Part shown: piece after piece, positions 1 through 8,256 of the stretch | How the letters are laid out: each line of letters begins with the position of its first letter | Position numbering within the stretch: position 1 is the first letter of the stretch | NCBI RefSeq assembly: GCF_000735345.1 | Contig: NZ_JMPJ01000065.1 | Coordinates: 248,001 to 312,000 of the forward strand | Length of the DNA stretch: 64,000 bases | Direction of reading: 5' to 3' | Source: Ewingella americana ATCC 33852 | Lineage (GTDB): Bacteria; Pseudomonadota; Gammaproteobacteria; Enterobacterales; Enterobacteriaceae | Position numbers and translations under genes: made by a program | The notes under the pieces: model-generated | Databases searched by the model: none | The model's input: the letters and a program-made list of their open reading frames with translations, nothing else | What the model was told of the DNA's origin: nothing

Positions 1-211
1 CAGTGTGCGAGGCTCGTCCATCACGCAGGTGAGTTTAATTATCGGAGTAAGTCCCTTCATTATTCCCGATACAGATGTGACTTACCGTAATAAGCCTCAA
101 AACTCTGTTTTAATTTGGGAATAATATTCTTGGGCGAGGCGGAAGGTGAACGCGGTGGAAAGGAGAGAAATTCCCCGCCGGCCGAGACAGGGAGTCCGAA
201 CTAATAAAGAG
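1..211. other. left-edge non-coding stretch
   Basis: I see no coding sequence, RNA gene or repeat here. It lies downstream of the lipoprotein gene that is read leftwards and may hold its 3' untranslated region, but no clear hairpin followed by a T-run is visible. Confidence 0.5.
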
Positions 212-1111
212 CTACTGCGCGTGGTTAAGGGCGGCGATGACCTGAGGATTAAAGTAGTTCACTCGTAGCATGTATTGTTTACCGAGAATATCTCCCTTCC
301 CCAGCCAGTTAATGCCGCCATAAGTCAGCAGCGCCCCCTCACTGTCGTAGACAAAGCGGTAGCCGTCTTCGTTACTGAATGTCACGTTGCCCTTGCTCAG
401 GGAGAGAAGCTGATACCCCGCGACTGACGGAGAGTAAAGCTCTTGAATACGCTTCAGGTAAGCAGGAGCCAGAGCCGCAAACTGGCTTTTGATAAGAGCC
501 GTATAGTTCTCTAAAGAGTGCCCCGGCATGGCTTCCAGACGTGAAGCAATAAGTGCATAAAACTCAGCATTAGTGCGAGCAATCGCGGTTTTGGTTGCCA
601 GCGAGGCTTGAAGTTTATTGTTTACGATGACGTCGACGGTCACTTTTCGCGTTTTATTTTTCTCTTTCACCTGCCGAGTTTGCTGTTCTGTTATCTCACT
701 CGCATTGAAAGGCTCGAGCATGCTGCTTGCCACCCAAGCAGCGCATAGCGTCTGGCGTGCTGGCTGATCGTTGTTCACCAGCAGGGATAGTGGCGCGCCC
801 TGAGGAGCTATTTGGCTGGCATCAATCCCCTCTCTGTTGAGCAGAATCGCAATGTCGTCCTTGGTCATCTCCTCTCGCGCCAACAGGCAAATCTTCTGCA
901 CTGCGGATAAATCAAACTGCCCGTTCAACTTAGGAACCAGCGTTTTAATGCTGTTTTGGATCATCGGCAGGGCTGGAATACTCAGCAAATTTTCGTCATT
1001 AGCCAACGCGCTTTGGTTCGCCTTCCCGGCTTCTGTGTTTTTCGAGGTGTTATCACAGCCTGACAGCAGAGCTGACAGCATGATGGCGATGCCTATTCCA
1101 GCAAATTTCAT
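212..1111 (-). CDS. putative inner-membrane lipoprotein next to trimeric adhesin
   Basis: A 299-residue protein of unrecognised family. It starts with a short lipoprotein signal ending in LLSGC, giving a predicted lipidated Cys19, followed by Asp-Asn at +2/+3. Asp at +2 is the classic signal for retention in the inner membrane, facing the periplasm. The rest is soluble-looking with no further membrane segment; several alanine/leucine-rich helical stretches follow. It is read in the same direction as the upstream adhesin gene, 78 bp away, with a strong terminator between them. In Salmonella the adhesin SadA has an inner-membrane lipoprotein partner, SadB, that helps its passage through the periplasm. 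I infer that this protein may do the same job, by position and signal type only, not by sequence similarity. Confidence 0.7.
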   Translation of the reverse strand: MKFAGIGIAIMLSALLSGCDNTSKNTEAGKANQSALANDENLLSIPALPMIQNSIKTLVPKLNGQFDLSAVQKICLLAREEMTKDDIAILLNREGIDASQIAPQGAPLSLLVNNDQPARQTLCAAWVASSMLEPFNASEITEQQTRQVKEKNKTRKVTVDVIVNNKLQASLATKTAIARTNAEFYALIASRLEAMPGHSLENYTALIKSQFAALAPAYLKRIQELYSPSVAGYQLLSLSKGNVTFSNEDGYRFVYDSEGALLTYGGINWLGKGDILGKQYMLRVNYFNPQVIAALNHAQ

Positions 1112-1144
1112 TTTTCTATCCGTGTTTCAAAAGATTAATTACCA

Positions 1145-1178
1145 GAAAACAAAAAGAGGAAGCCCTTAAGGCTTCCTC
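1145..1178 (-). terminator. terminator of the adhesin gene
   Basis: Arms GAGGAAGCC and GGCTTCCTC (9 bp, 5-nt loop) at 1156-1164 and 1170-1178. On the minus strand they are followed by a T-rich run from 1155 down to 1145. It lies between the adhesin stop and the lipoprotein start. Confidence 0.85.
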
Positions 1179-1189
1179 ATAGGGGTCAA

Positions 1190-3091
1190 TCAGAACTGGA
1201 AACCGACGCCCACCCCCCAGCCCACATTGCGTTGGGTATTGGTGTTGATTTGCGCCTTGGTTACCCAACGGCCGTTATCGGAAAGGTGAGAAGCACCCAG
1301 TGAAAGCGCTGATTCACCGTGGAAGCTCGCCCCGCCCAGAGCCATCATATTCGCGCCCGGCTCATAAGGCTGTGGCAAGCTGGCCATCGCCATCGCACCG
1401 GCAATACCCGCGCTCAGCACCTTCTTCTGCTTGTCCAAGTCGCCGCTCAGCTCATTAAATCTATTGTCGGTGTAGGAGTTTGCATTGCTGGTGCTGTTCG
1501 CCATGCTGTTGTTCAACTGGCCCATGTTCACGGCGTCGGTCTCACGCGTACCGGCGGCAACGTTAGTCACCTGGCGCTCATTACCCGCACTCCCCACTGA
1601 AACGCTGTTATCCCTGTCCGTCATGGAACCATTACCGAGCGCAACCGAGTTACTGTGGTTAGCCATCGCGCCATTACCCAGCGCGGTAGCATTTTTCCCC
1701 GCCGCTGAGGTGCCTGCCCCCGCCGCCATACTGTTGGCACCGGTTGGTTTTGGCTTAGCCGCCTGCGCGGTGTTATTCACTTGGAACATGCCATCGGTAC
1801 CGTTTTGCAGGTTGGTGACGTTTTGGATGGTTTCAGTCATTTGACCGCCCACGCTGCCAATAGACGAGCTCAGGTTAGCAATTGAAGTGTCGGTATATTT
1901 TTTCGACTCCGCCACCGCGCCGTCTAGCTGGCGAACGTTTACCGCATCGGTGTCCTGCATGCCATCAGCCACATTGCTGATAGAACGGGTTTCGCCTGTT
2001 GCAGCGTTACCCACGGAAACCGTACCCGACGTGTTGTTGGCCACATCAGAGTATTTGCCGGTATAGCTTTCTGCACCACGTCCATTATCAGACGCACCTG
2101 CCCCTACTGCGACGCTGCCGTCTGCCTGAGCAGAGGCGTCGTTCCCCATGGCAATCGCGTTATTACCCGCAGCTTGCGCATTCGCGCCGACGGCAACTGC
2201 ATTTTGCCCTGTCGCCACGGAGTCACTGCCGGTTGAATTAGAATGGAAGTACTTCACGCCGCCACCCGCGTTGAGGTTATTCACCACTTGTTCAACGTTA
2301 GAAACGCGGCCATCCATCACGACTAAATCACTGGTATTTTGGTCAACCTGATCGCCCACGGCTTTCAGTTGCGCCACATTCACTGCGTCATTGTTTTTAG
2401 TACCCGCAGCCAAACCGGTGATTTTGCGATCACCATTGCTGTTGCCGATGCCCAATTCACCAATCGACGCCTGCGAGCCTGATAGGCGATACGCGCTGTA
2501 GCTGCTCTCAGCTCCGATAGTGGTCACAGAGCCAGCGCCCAGCGCAATGCTGTTGGCGAAAGAGGAGTTAGCACCATTACCCAGCGCGAGGGCATTGGTT
2601 TGGCTAGCATTAGAGTTGTAGCCTAATGCAGTACTTTTAATCCCTGTTGCCTGGCTGAAATAACCGTAGGAAGATGCGCCATCTTGCGTAGCGGAAGAAG
2701 CCACACCCGTAGCCGTCGTTTCATCCGCGCTCGCGGTAGTTTGACGACCTAATGCGACGGCATTTTCACCTGTTGCATGTGCTGCATCACCAATCGCCAC
2801 GCTATAACTGCTTGATGTTGCACCGCTTCCTGCACCAATCGCGATAGAGAATGCATCACAGGTGGTCACTTCACTAGCGCCAGTACCCTTCACGGAGCCC
2901 GTGCCCAGCGCATCTTGTTGAATACAGGTGCCGGCAAATGCCGAGCTGGCGGCTGAAGTTAATAACAGAGCAGCCAGCCCTTTGAGCATAGTTTTACGCA
3001 TACCGCCTTTTTTCTGCTTGCTAGACAATTCAGAAGCAATCACCCAACGGCTTTGTGCCGCGTTCCATACCAGCGAATAAATTTTATTCAT
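1190..3091 (-). CDS. trimeric autotransporter adhesin (YadA/SadA type)
   Basis: A 633-residue type Vc adhesin. Residues 1 to about 50 form an extended signal peptide (ESPR) beginning MNKIYSLVWN and ending in a hydrophobic core and an AFA cleavage site. The passenger has many YadA-head repeats of the type SxAIGxxAxAxGxNAVALG and three neck motifs (DAVNVAQL, DAVNVRQL, DAVNMGQL) leading into short coiled-coil stalks. The last roughly 70 residues are the YadA outer-membrane anchor and end in Phe, as expected for a BAM substrate. Three such chains should form one pore and a surface fibre for attachment or autoaggregation. I chose the ATG at 3091 because it opens the ESPR; a TTG 57 bp upstream would add an atypical leader. 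A hairpin separates its Shine-Dalgarno from the start. The gene is medium length for the family. Confidence 0.95.
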   Translation of the reverse strand: MNKIYSLVWNAAQSRWVIASELSSKQKKGGMRKTMLKGLAALLLTSAASSAFAGTCIQQDALGTGSVKGTGASEVTTCDAFSIAIGAGSGATSSSYSVAIGDAAHATGENAVALGRQTTASADETTATGVASSATQDGASSYGYFSQATGIKSTALGYNSNASQTNALALGNGANSSFANSIALGAGSVTTIGAESSYSAYRLSGSQASIGELGIGNSNGDRKITGLAAGTKNNDAVNVAQLKAVGDQVDQNTSDLVVMDGRVSNVEQVVNNLNAGGGVKYFHSNSTGSDSVATGQNAVAVGANAQAAGNNAIAMGNDASAQADGSVAVGAGASDNGRGAESYTGKYSDVANNTSGTVSVGNAATGETRSISNVADGMQDTDAVNVRQLDGAVAESKKYTDTSIANLSSSIGSVGGQMTETIQNVTNLQNGTDGMFQVNNTAQAAKPKPTGANSMAAGAGTSAAGKNATALGNGAMANHSNSVALGNGSMTDRDNSVSVGSAGNERQVTNVAAGTRETDAVNMGQLNNSMANSTSNANSYTDNRFNELSGDLDKQKKVLSAGIAGAMAMASLPQPYEPGANMMALGGASFHGESALSLGASHLSDNGRWVTKAQINTNTQRNVGWGVGVGFQF

Positions 3092-3099
3092 ATTTAATA

Positions 3100-3118
3100 A
3101 TGGCGTGCGCCATCCTCC
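3100..3118 (-). promoter_or_regulatory. hairpin between Shine-Dalgarno and start of the adhesin
   Basis: GGAGG sits at 3114-3118, 22 nt upstream of the ATG at 3091, which is too far for normal initiation. Between them a perfect inverted repeat, ATGGCG-CA-CGCCAT (3100-3113), can fold out and leave an effective spacing of 8 nt. The sequence shows this directly; a role in translation is inference. Confidence 0.55.
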
Positions 3119-3710
3119 GAATACATTAGGGGGCACAAGCCACCACAAAGTATCTTTATTTATGCAGGTTGAGTTTATATTTTTATTAACCCGTCACCCT
3201 TTTGAGAATTGAACATGAGGTTCATTAAGTGACTTCGTTTACGGAGAAGATTATTATTTTTTATTTATAACTTTTGCAACAACCCGATTTTTTTGATGAT
3301 AACTCTTCACTAAAATTAACATTCAAATTCCCGGCAACATCAACACAACATAACGCAATGTATTTAAACAATAAAAACAAATTTTACTTACATTCCACAA
3401 AGCGTTAAATGCGCGACGAGTAAGCAATTATCCATATAGCTATCGTGATGAGCAATATATCCCACCATTAATGCATCATTATCTCTTCAGCCGATCAGAT
3501 TTATACCTATCGGTAAATGGATTTTTCTTACAATATAATTATCCAAATTTGTTTTTTAACATTCAATCAGGCAGGGATTATTCCAATGTCGATTTAATAA
3601 CTAGCACTCAATATATTTAGCGAAATAGAATCAACATCCGCGAGCTATAGATTTAGCGTGAAGTTATTAAGTTGGGAGATATAGCAAGAAAGGCGGTAAT
3701 GGCGGAATGC
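3119..3710. other. AT-rich intergenic region upstream of the adhesin
   Basis: About 590 bp of clearly AT-rich DNA with many A- and T-tracts, no convincing open reading frame and no RNA gene that I recognise. It must contain the adhesin promoter. Its composition, lower in GC than the flanking genes, suits H-NS-type silencing, which is common for surface adhesins. I cannot place a single promoter with confidence. Confidence 0.5.
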
Positions 3711-3751
3711 CGTAGAAAAAGCCGTCCCCTGGCGGTTCAAGCAGGGAACGG
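3711..3751 (-). terminator. terminator of the ThDP enzyme gene
   Basis: On the minus strand, CCGTTCCCTG pairs with CAGGGGACGG (one G-T pair, 10-nt loop; 3742-3751 with 3722-3731), followed by CTTTTTCT. It lies just beyond the stop codon at 3766. Confidence 0.75.
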
Positions 3752-3765
3752 TATTACAGCTTGAG

Positions 3766-5370
3766 TTAAATCACCGCCTCAATCAGCCGTGGACCTTTGG
3801 CGTTCATGGCGGCTTTGAATGTGGCTTCCAGCCCGCGACAGGTATCAACTCGCACGGCTTCCACCCCCATGCCTTCGGCGATTTTTACCCAGTCGAGCGT
3901 TGGGTTCACCAAATCAAACATCGCGGCGGTCTGCACACCCTCCGGTGCTCCGACCTTATGCAGCTCTTCGCGCAGCACGGCGTAGGCGCGGTTGGCGAAG
4001 ATGACGGTGGTGACATCCAGATTCTCGCGAGCCTGCGTCCACAGCGCCTGCAGGGTGTACATCGCACTGCCGTCCCCTTCCAGCGAAATCACTTTTCTGT
4101 CCGAGCAGGCCACGGCTGCGCCCGTCGCCACCGGCATTCCCTGCCCGATTGAACCGCCGGTCAGCTGCAAGTAATCACAAGGCGCGGCGCTGTCGAATAG
4201 ACCATAGCTTGGGAAGCTGGCGGTCAGGCTCTCGTCACTCACAATGGCGTTTTCTGGCATGTAGTGGCTAACAATCTGCATCACCGCCAGATTCGACAAC
4301 GGCTGGTCGCCGGAAGGCAGCTCTATCGGGCGACGCTGCGCAACCACTGGAGATCCGCTGGCATCCAGCGCCTCGGCCAAGGCTTCTAATGCCTGCGGAC
4401 CATCTTCGTGAGGCTGAGCCAGAACCAGCGGTCGGCAGTTGACCGGCGTCAGTTCGCTTGGCAAGCCGGGATAGGCGAAGAAGGCCACCGGCGCCTGCGT
4501 GCCGACCAGAATCAGGGTCTTGATACCTGCTAAAAACTCCATCGCCGGGCCGGGGCGGTATGGCAGTCGCTCGACCACCACGCGGCCCGCGCCACGCTCA
4601 ACTCTCGGGGTGAAGGTGTCGCAAATCAGCCGCACGCCGGTTAAAGCGGCAATGCGTCCGGCAGCTTCAAGTCCTCGGCCAATTAAGGCGTCGCCACGCA
4701 GCAGGAAGGCAGCCTCTCCCTGACGAATGGCTTTCACCGATTGCAAAATCGCTTCGCTGCTGACTGGCGCGGGCTGCATAATTGGCAACGGGTCGGCGGC
4801 GCGCTCGGCGTCATTCCACGCGGTATCCGCTGGTAGAATTAAGCTGGCGATTTGCCCCGGTGCGGCGCGGGCGGCCTGCACCGCGCGGGCGGCGTCGGAC
4901 GCCACATCGCGCGCACTGCGAGACTCATAAACCCAGTGGGAAACCGTGTTTGAGAAGGTTTTTACATCCGATGTCAGCGGCGCGTCATATTGCTGATGGC
5001 TGGTCGCGTGGTTGCCAATGATATTCACCACCGGGGTATTGGCTTTGCGCGCATTGTGCAAGTTGGCGAGGCCGTTGCCGAGGCCCGGCCCCAAGTGCAG
5101 CAGCGTGGCGGCGGGTTTTCCCGCCATGCGGGCGTAGCCGTCGGCCGCGCCGGTGACAATGCCTTCGAACAGGCCAAGGATCGGGCGAATGCCCGGCACG
5201 CGATCCAGTGCGCTAACAAAATGCATCTCCGAGGTCCCTGGGTTAGCAAAACAGACTTCTATCCCACTTGCCACCAGCGTTCTAACCAGACTTTCTGCAC
5301 CATTCATCGGTGTTTCGGTGCCAGATGTCTGGGTTGGCTCGGTATTGGCGATGGTACCCACTTCGGACAT
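3766..5370 (-). CDS. acetolactate synthase large-subunit-like ThDP enzyme
   Basis: A 534-residue thiamine diphosphate-dependent enzyme of the acetohydroxyacid synthase/benzoylformate decarboxylase superfamily. The N-terminal pyrimidine-binding domain carries the activating glutamate in FEGIVTGAADGYAR. The central domain follows, and the C-terminal domain has the GDGSAMYTLQALW motif that binds diphosphate and metal. Length matches single-chain members of the family. No acetolactate synthase small subunit is adjacent, so a role in branched-chain amino-acid synthesis is doubtful; the substrate is probably a 2-keto acid. The start has GAGG 8 nt upstream; the first 22 residues are poorly conserved-looking, so Met22 is a possible alternative. 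It is divergent from an Lrp/AsnC regulator across 135 bp that contain a perfect inverted repeat, which suggests control by that regulator. Confidence 0.85.
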   Translation of the reverse strand: MSEVGTIANTEPTQTSGTETPMNGAESLVRTLVASGIEVCFANPGTSEMHFVSALDRVPGIRPILGLFEGIVTGAADGYARMAGKPAATLLHLGPGLGNGLANLHNARKANTPVVNIIGNHATSHQQYDAPLTSDVKTFSNTVSHWVYESRSARDVASDAARAVQAARAAPGQIASLILPADTAWNDAERAADPLPIMQPAPVSSEAILQSVKAIRQGEAAFLLRGDALIGRGLEAAGRIAALTGVRLICDTFTPRVERGAGRVVVERLPYRPGPAMEFLAGIKTLILVGTQAPVAFFAYPGLPSELTPVNCRPLVLAQPHEDGPQALEALAEALDASGSPVVAQRRPIELPSGDQPLSNLAVMQIVSHYMPENAIVSDESLTASFPSYGLFDSAAPCDYLQLTGGSIGQGMPVATGAAVACSDRKVISLEGDGSAMYTLQALWTQARENLDVTTVIFANRAYAVLREELHKVGAPEGVQTAAMFDLVNPTLDWVKIAEGMGVEAVRVDTCRGLEATFKAAMNAKGPRLIEAVI

Positions 5371-5454
5371 ATAAACCTCACAGTTGATTGTTTTTAACCC
5401 TGTTTATAGGTTATCGCCAACCCACCGCCGATTCCCGGCTATATTCACCTTATA

Positions 5455-5476
5455 AATAACTCCGTTTGGAGTTATT
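5455..5476. promoter_or_regulatory. perfect inverted repeat, probable Lrp-type operator
   Basis: Arms AATAACTCC and GGAGTTATT (9 bp) flank GTTT. The repeat lies in the divergent promoter region of the ThDP enzyme and the Lrp-family gene, 29 bp before the regulator's start. Binding by that regulator is inference. Confidence 0.55.
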
Positions 5477-5505
5477 CTTCAATTTTACCTAGCACAGTGG
5501 TGATT

Positions 5506-5967
5506 ATGAGCGACCTCGACCAATTTGACTTAAAAATTCTGAAGGCGTTGCAAGACAATGCGCGGATAACCACTCAAGAGCTGGCTGAGTGCGTCGGCCT
5601 GTCGCCAACCCCCTGCGCGAGACGGGTAAAACGGATGGAGGAAGAAGGCTTTATCGACAAATACGTCACTTTGCTCAACCCGAAGAAGATGGGCGTCGGG
5701 CTGAACGTGTTCGTTAACGTTCGCCTGAATACGCAGGCCGCCAAGGCTTTCGAAGCCTTCGAAGAGGCGATAAGAAACCTGCCGGAAGTGGCAGGCTGCT
5801 ACCTGCTGGCGGGCAACTATGACTATCTGCTTCAGGTGCGAGTGCCGGACGTCGAGGCGTTCCGCAGTTTTATCCGTGAACGCCTGACCACCATCGAAGG
5901 CATTGGCGAAACCCAATCCAGCGTGGTGCTGCAACAAGCCAAACATACTACTGCGCTGCCTTTGTAA
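5506..5967 (+). CDS. Lrp/AsnC family transcriptional regulator
   Basis: 153 residues. Residues 1-60 form the AsnC-type winged helix-turn-helix (LKALQDNARITTQELAECVG, then SPTPCARRVKRMEEEGFI). The C-terminal RAM domain (about residues 65-145) binds an amino acid or similar ligand and forms the oligomer. I chose the ATG at 5506, which gives the usual MSxLDxxDxKIL opening; two GTG codons lie 6 and 9 bp upstream. It is divergent from the acetolactate-synthase-like gene and most likely regulates it and itself. The ligand cannot be told from sequence. Confidence 0.9.
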   Translation: MSDLDQFDLKILKALQDNARITTQELAECVGLSPTPCARRVKRMEEEGFIDKYVTLLNPKKMGVGLNVFVNVRLNTQAAKAFEAFEEAIRNLPEVAGCYLLAGNYDYLLQVRVPDVEAFRSFIRERLTTIEGIGETQSSVVLQQAKHTTALPL

Positions 5968-6134
5968 GAGTTGAGGGCTAGGCCGTCAGATGGCCCTCAC
6001 CAGCAGCATTTGCATTTCGACACAATTAAACGCCCCGTCCTGAGGTGCTTTTCTCGCTATTATCCTGTCTACAGATGAAGCACTGCTTCACGAATGACTA
6101 TTGCCACGGTTGATGGTTTTAAACGGGATACACT

Positions 6135-6452
6135 ATGCGTCTTTCTAAATGGGTTTTGTTATCGGCTTCTGCTTTGTCTTTCACGCTGTTGTCCGCTCAG
6201 GCAGCCAACGCCGCGTCCAACTCTCATGAGATTCAGTCGTTCTTCAGCGACTCAATTCAGTATTCGATCGGAAGCAAAGTGCCGGCGCTTTACCGCACCA
6301 AGCCTTACGAAATTGTTGAATGGCAAAAACGTAACCTGCCAGCACCAACGCCAGACACTCACTGGACCTACATCGGCGGCAACTACGCGCTGATCACCAA
6401 TTCCGACGGCACCATCACTAAAGCGGAATCTGGCGATATCTTCTTCCAATAA
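6135..6452 (+). CDS. rcnB: RcnB-like periplasmic nickel/cobalt homeostasis protein
   Basis: 105 residues with a Sec signal peptide (cleavage near AANA at about residue 26). The core VPALYRT...QKRNLPAPTPDTHWTYIGGNYALI closely matches E. coli RcnB, a periplasmic protein that tunes nickel and cobalt efflux by RcnA. The length is as in E. coli. No rcnA or rcnR is adjacent here, so it stands alone, and its role may differ. It is followed by a strong bidirectional terminator shared with the convergent LysE gene. Confidence 0.85.
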   Translation: MRLSKWVLLSASALSFTLLSAQAANAASNSHEIQSFFSDSIQYSIGSKVPALYRTKPYEIVEWQKRNLPAPTPDTHWTYIGGNYALITNSDGTITKAESGDIFFQ

Positions 6453-6467
6453 GCCCTGATAGCTATA

Positions 6468-6514
6468 CAAAAAGGCCGCCTGAGTGAGCATCACTCGGCG
6501 GCCTTTGTTGTTTT
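6468..6514. terminator. bidirectional terminator between rcnB-like and lysE-like genes
   Basis: A long hairpin: AAAGGCCGCC (6471-6480) pairs with GGCGGCCTTT (6497-6506), extended by GAGTGA/TCACTC around a 3-nt loop with one bulge. It is followed by TTGTTGTTTT on the plus strand and by T-rich DNA on the minus strand. Confidence 0.85.
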
Positions 6515-6535
6515 AATCCGTTATTAATCTTGGAT

Positions 6536-7165
6536 TTATTTGCTGGAAAGGATCAGTTTTAAGCCTAACAGCATTAAAACGGTCCCCGCCACGCGGTCAA
6601 TCACCGTCTTGAATCTAATATAGGCTTTTTGCGATTTCTCAACCGACAGCACATAAGCCACGAAGGAGTACCAGCCTGCGTCGATAATAAAAGAGACTAA
6701 AGGCAGGACCACATAATAGTAAGCCGGAATGTGCGCCGGAAGCAGCGCGGTAAAGATACTGGCAAACACCACCGCCGTTTTAGGGTTACTTAGCTGAGTA
6801 AACAGTCCGTCGCGGAAGGTCTTCAAATAGCGCGGTTTAGACTGCCCCGCGATAGCCGTTTCCACCACCATAGGATCTTTGGAATGCTTGAGGATTTTAT
6901 AGGCCAGATAGAGCAAATACAGCCCGCCAAACACCTTCAAACCCCAGTAAGCTAGCGGCACGGCGAGTAAAAATGCCTGCAACCCTAAGAGCGCGATGAT
7001 GGCGAAAATCGCCGCGCCGGTCCCCGTCCCCAGAGCCGTCGCCAGCCCGTGTTTACGGGATTTTGCAATCGCGTTTTGCGCGACGTACACAAAGCTTGGT
7101 CCCGGGCTCATCGCCCCGATACTTATTGTCCCTGCAATTGCTGCCACTGTCAGATAACTGTTCAT
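6536..7165 (-). CDS. LysE/RhtB family amino-acid exporter
   Basis: 209 residues with about six hydrophobic membrane segments and the family hallmark GAMSPGPSFVYVAQNAI near residues 17-33, which is typical of LysE/RhtB/LeuE exporters. Such proteins export amino acids or homoserine lactones from the cytoplasm by proton antiport. The length matches the family. The start ATG at 7165 is at the normal distance from the first helix. It is divergent from a LysR regulator 176 bp away, which is a common arrangement for regulated exporters. The substrate is unknown. Confidence 0.9.
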   Translation of the reverse strand: MNSYLTVAAIAGTISIGAMSPGPSFVYVAQNAIAKSRKHGLATALGTGTGAAIFAIIALLGLQAFLLAVPLAYWGLKVFGGLYLLYLAYKILKHSKDPMVVETAIAGQSKPRYLKTFRDGLFTQLSNPKTAVVFASIFTALLPAHIPAYYYVVLPLVSFIIDAGWYSFVAYVLSVEKSQKAYIRFKTVIDRVAGTVLMLLGLKLILSSK

Positions 7166-7341
7166 TTTTATTATTCACCCTAATTTTTCGATTAATACAT
7201 CACGCGTTTGTGCTACGAAAACAGGTACTCGTTGACAACATTACCTTGCGAATTAAGGATAGGGAATAAGCAGTTGTTAATGAATATGAGCAAAAAAGTG
7301 CCCGTGCGGTTCGCGCCTTCTAATCGACTGAGATAAAGACC

Positions 7342-8256
7342 TTGCAGCCAACTTTTAATCAACTCGTACACTTTTGTACTCTTGCCGAAATCGGCCATGT
7401 TGGCCGCGCCGCTGAGAAGCTGAATATGTCCCAGCCGCCCCTCAGCAGGCAGATTGCCATGCTAGAAAGCACCCTTGGCGTGAAGCTGTTTGAGCGCGGC
7501 GCCAAAGGGGTGTCGCTGACGCTGGCCGGGGAGCAGTTTTTGCAAGACGCGCGGGAAATCATCAACCTGATGCAACAGGCCAGCCGCAACGCGCAGGCCA
7601 TCGCCGCCGGGCAGCGCGGGCTGCTCAAGTTAGGCTCGACGATGTACGCCTCCTACAGCGTGGTGCCGCACATTGCCAAGCGCCACAAAGCCGAACGGCC
7701 AGATGTGGAGTTAAAACTGCAAGAGCTGGTTCCGGCAGAACTCACCAAATCGCTGTTAGATGGCTCGCTGGACGCCGCAATAAGCTTTATAGATATCGAG
7801 ACGCCCGGCCTGAACTCCATGATTTTATTGCAAGAAAAGCTGGTCGCCGCCCTGCCGGAGCACCACCCTAGCGCCAATTTGGACCACCTTTCGTTACACC
7901 AGCTGGCGCAGGATGATTTTATTACGGTGAGCCGGAATATGGCGCCGATGTACTACGACAGCATCGTCACGCAGTGCCAAAAAGCCGGATTCAGCCCCAA
8001 AATCGGGCTGGAAGTGTCGGTGCAGCAGACCATCGTCAACTTTGTCGCCCACGGCTTCGGCGTCGCGCTGGTGCCCGCTTCCATGCAATATGCACCGGTC
8101 AACGGCGTGATTTATAAACCCCTGACCGATGCGCCCACCATTCAAAACGTGTTGACTTGGTCTGCCAAAAACAAAAATGCCTGCCTCGACGGTTTTCTCG
8201 CGCTGTGCCGCGCTTTCAGCCAGAGCCGAACGCAGCACGGCACCGCCGCCGATTAG
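7342..8256 (+). CDS. LysR family transcriptional regulator
   Basis: 304 residues. The N-terminal LysR helix-turn-helix is clear (AEIGHVGRAAEKLNMSQPPL, then SRQIAMLE), followed by the substrate-binding domain from about residue 90. The start is TTG: it is the first start codon after an in-frame stop at 7321 and is preceded by AGATAAAG. An internal start would break the DNA-binding domain. It is divergent from the LysE exporter, its most likely target. The stop codon overlaps the stop of the convergent benzoylformate-decarboxylase-like gene, so the two messages share their 3' ends. Confidence 0.88.
   Translation: MQPTFNQLVHFCTLAEIGHVGRAAEKLNMSQPPLSRQIAMLESTLGVKLFERGAKGVSLTLAGEQFLQDAREIINLMQQASRNAQAIAAGQRGLLKLGSTMYASYSVVPHIAKRHKAERPDVELKLQELVPAELTKSLLDGSLDAAISFIDIETPGLNSMILLQEKLVAALPEHHPSANLDHLSLHQLAQDDFITVSRNMAPMYYDSIVTQCQKAGFSPKIGLEVSVQQTIVNFVAHGFGVALVPASMQYAPVNGVIYKPLTDAPTIQNVLTWSAKNKNACLDGFLALCRAFSQSRTQHGTAAD

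Noticed and set aside
3092-3148. Upstream extension of the adhesin starting at a TTG
   Set aside because: It would precede the ESPR with 19 unlike residues and would place the Shine-Dalgarno hairpin inside the coding sequence.
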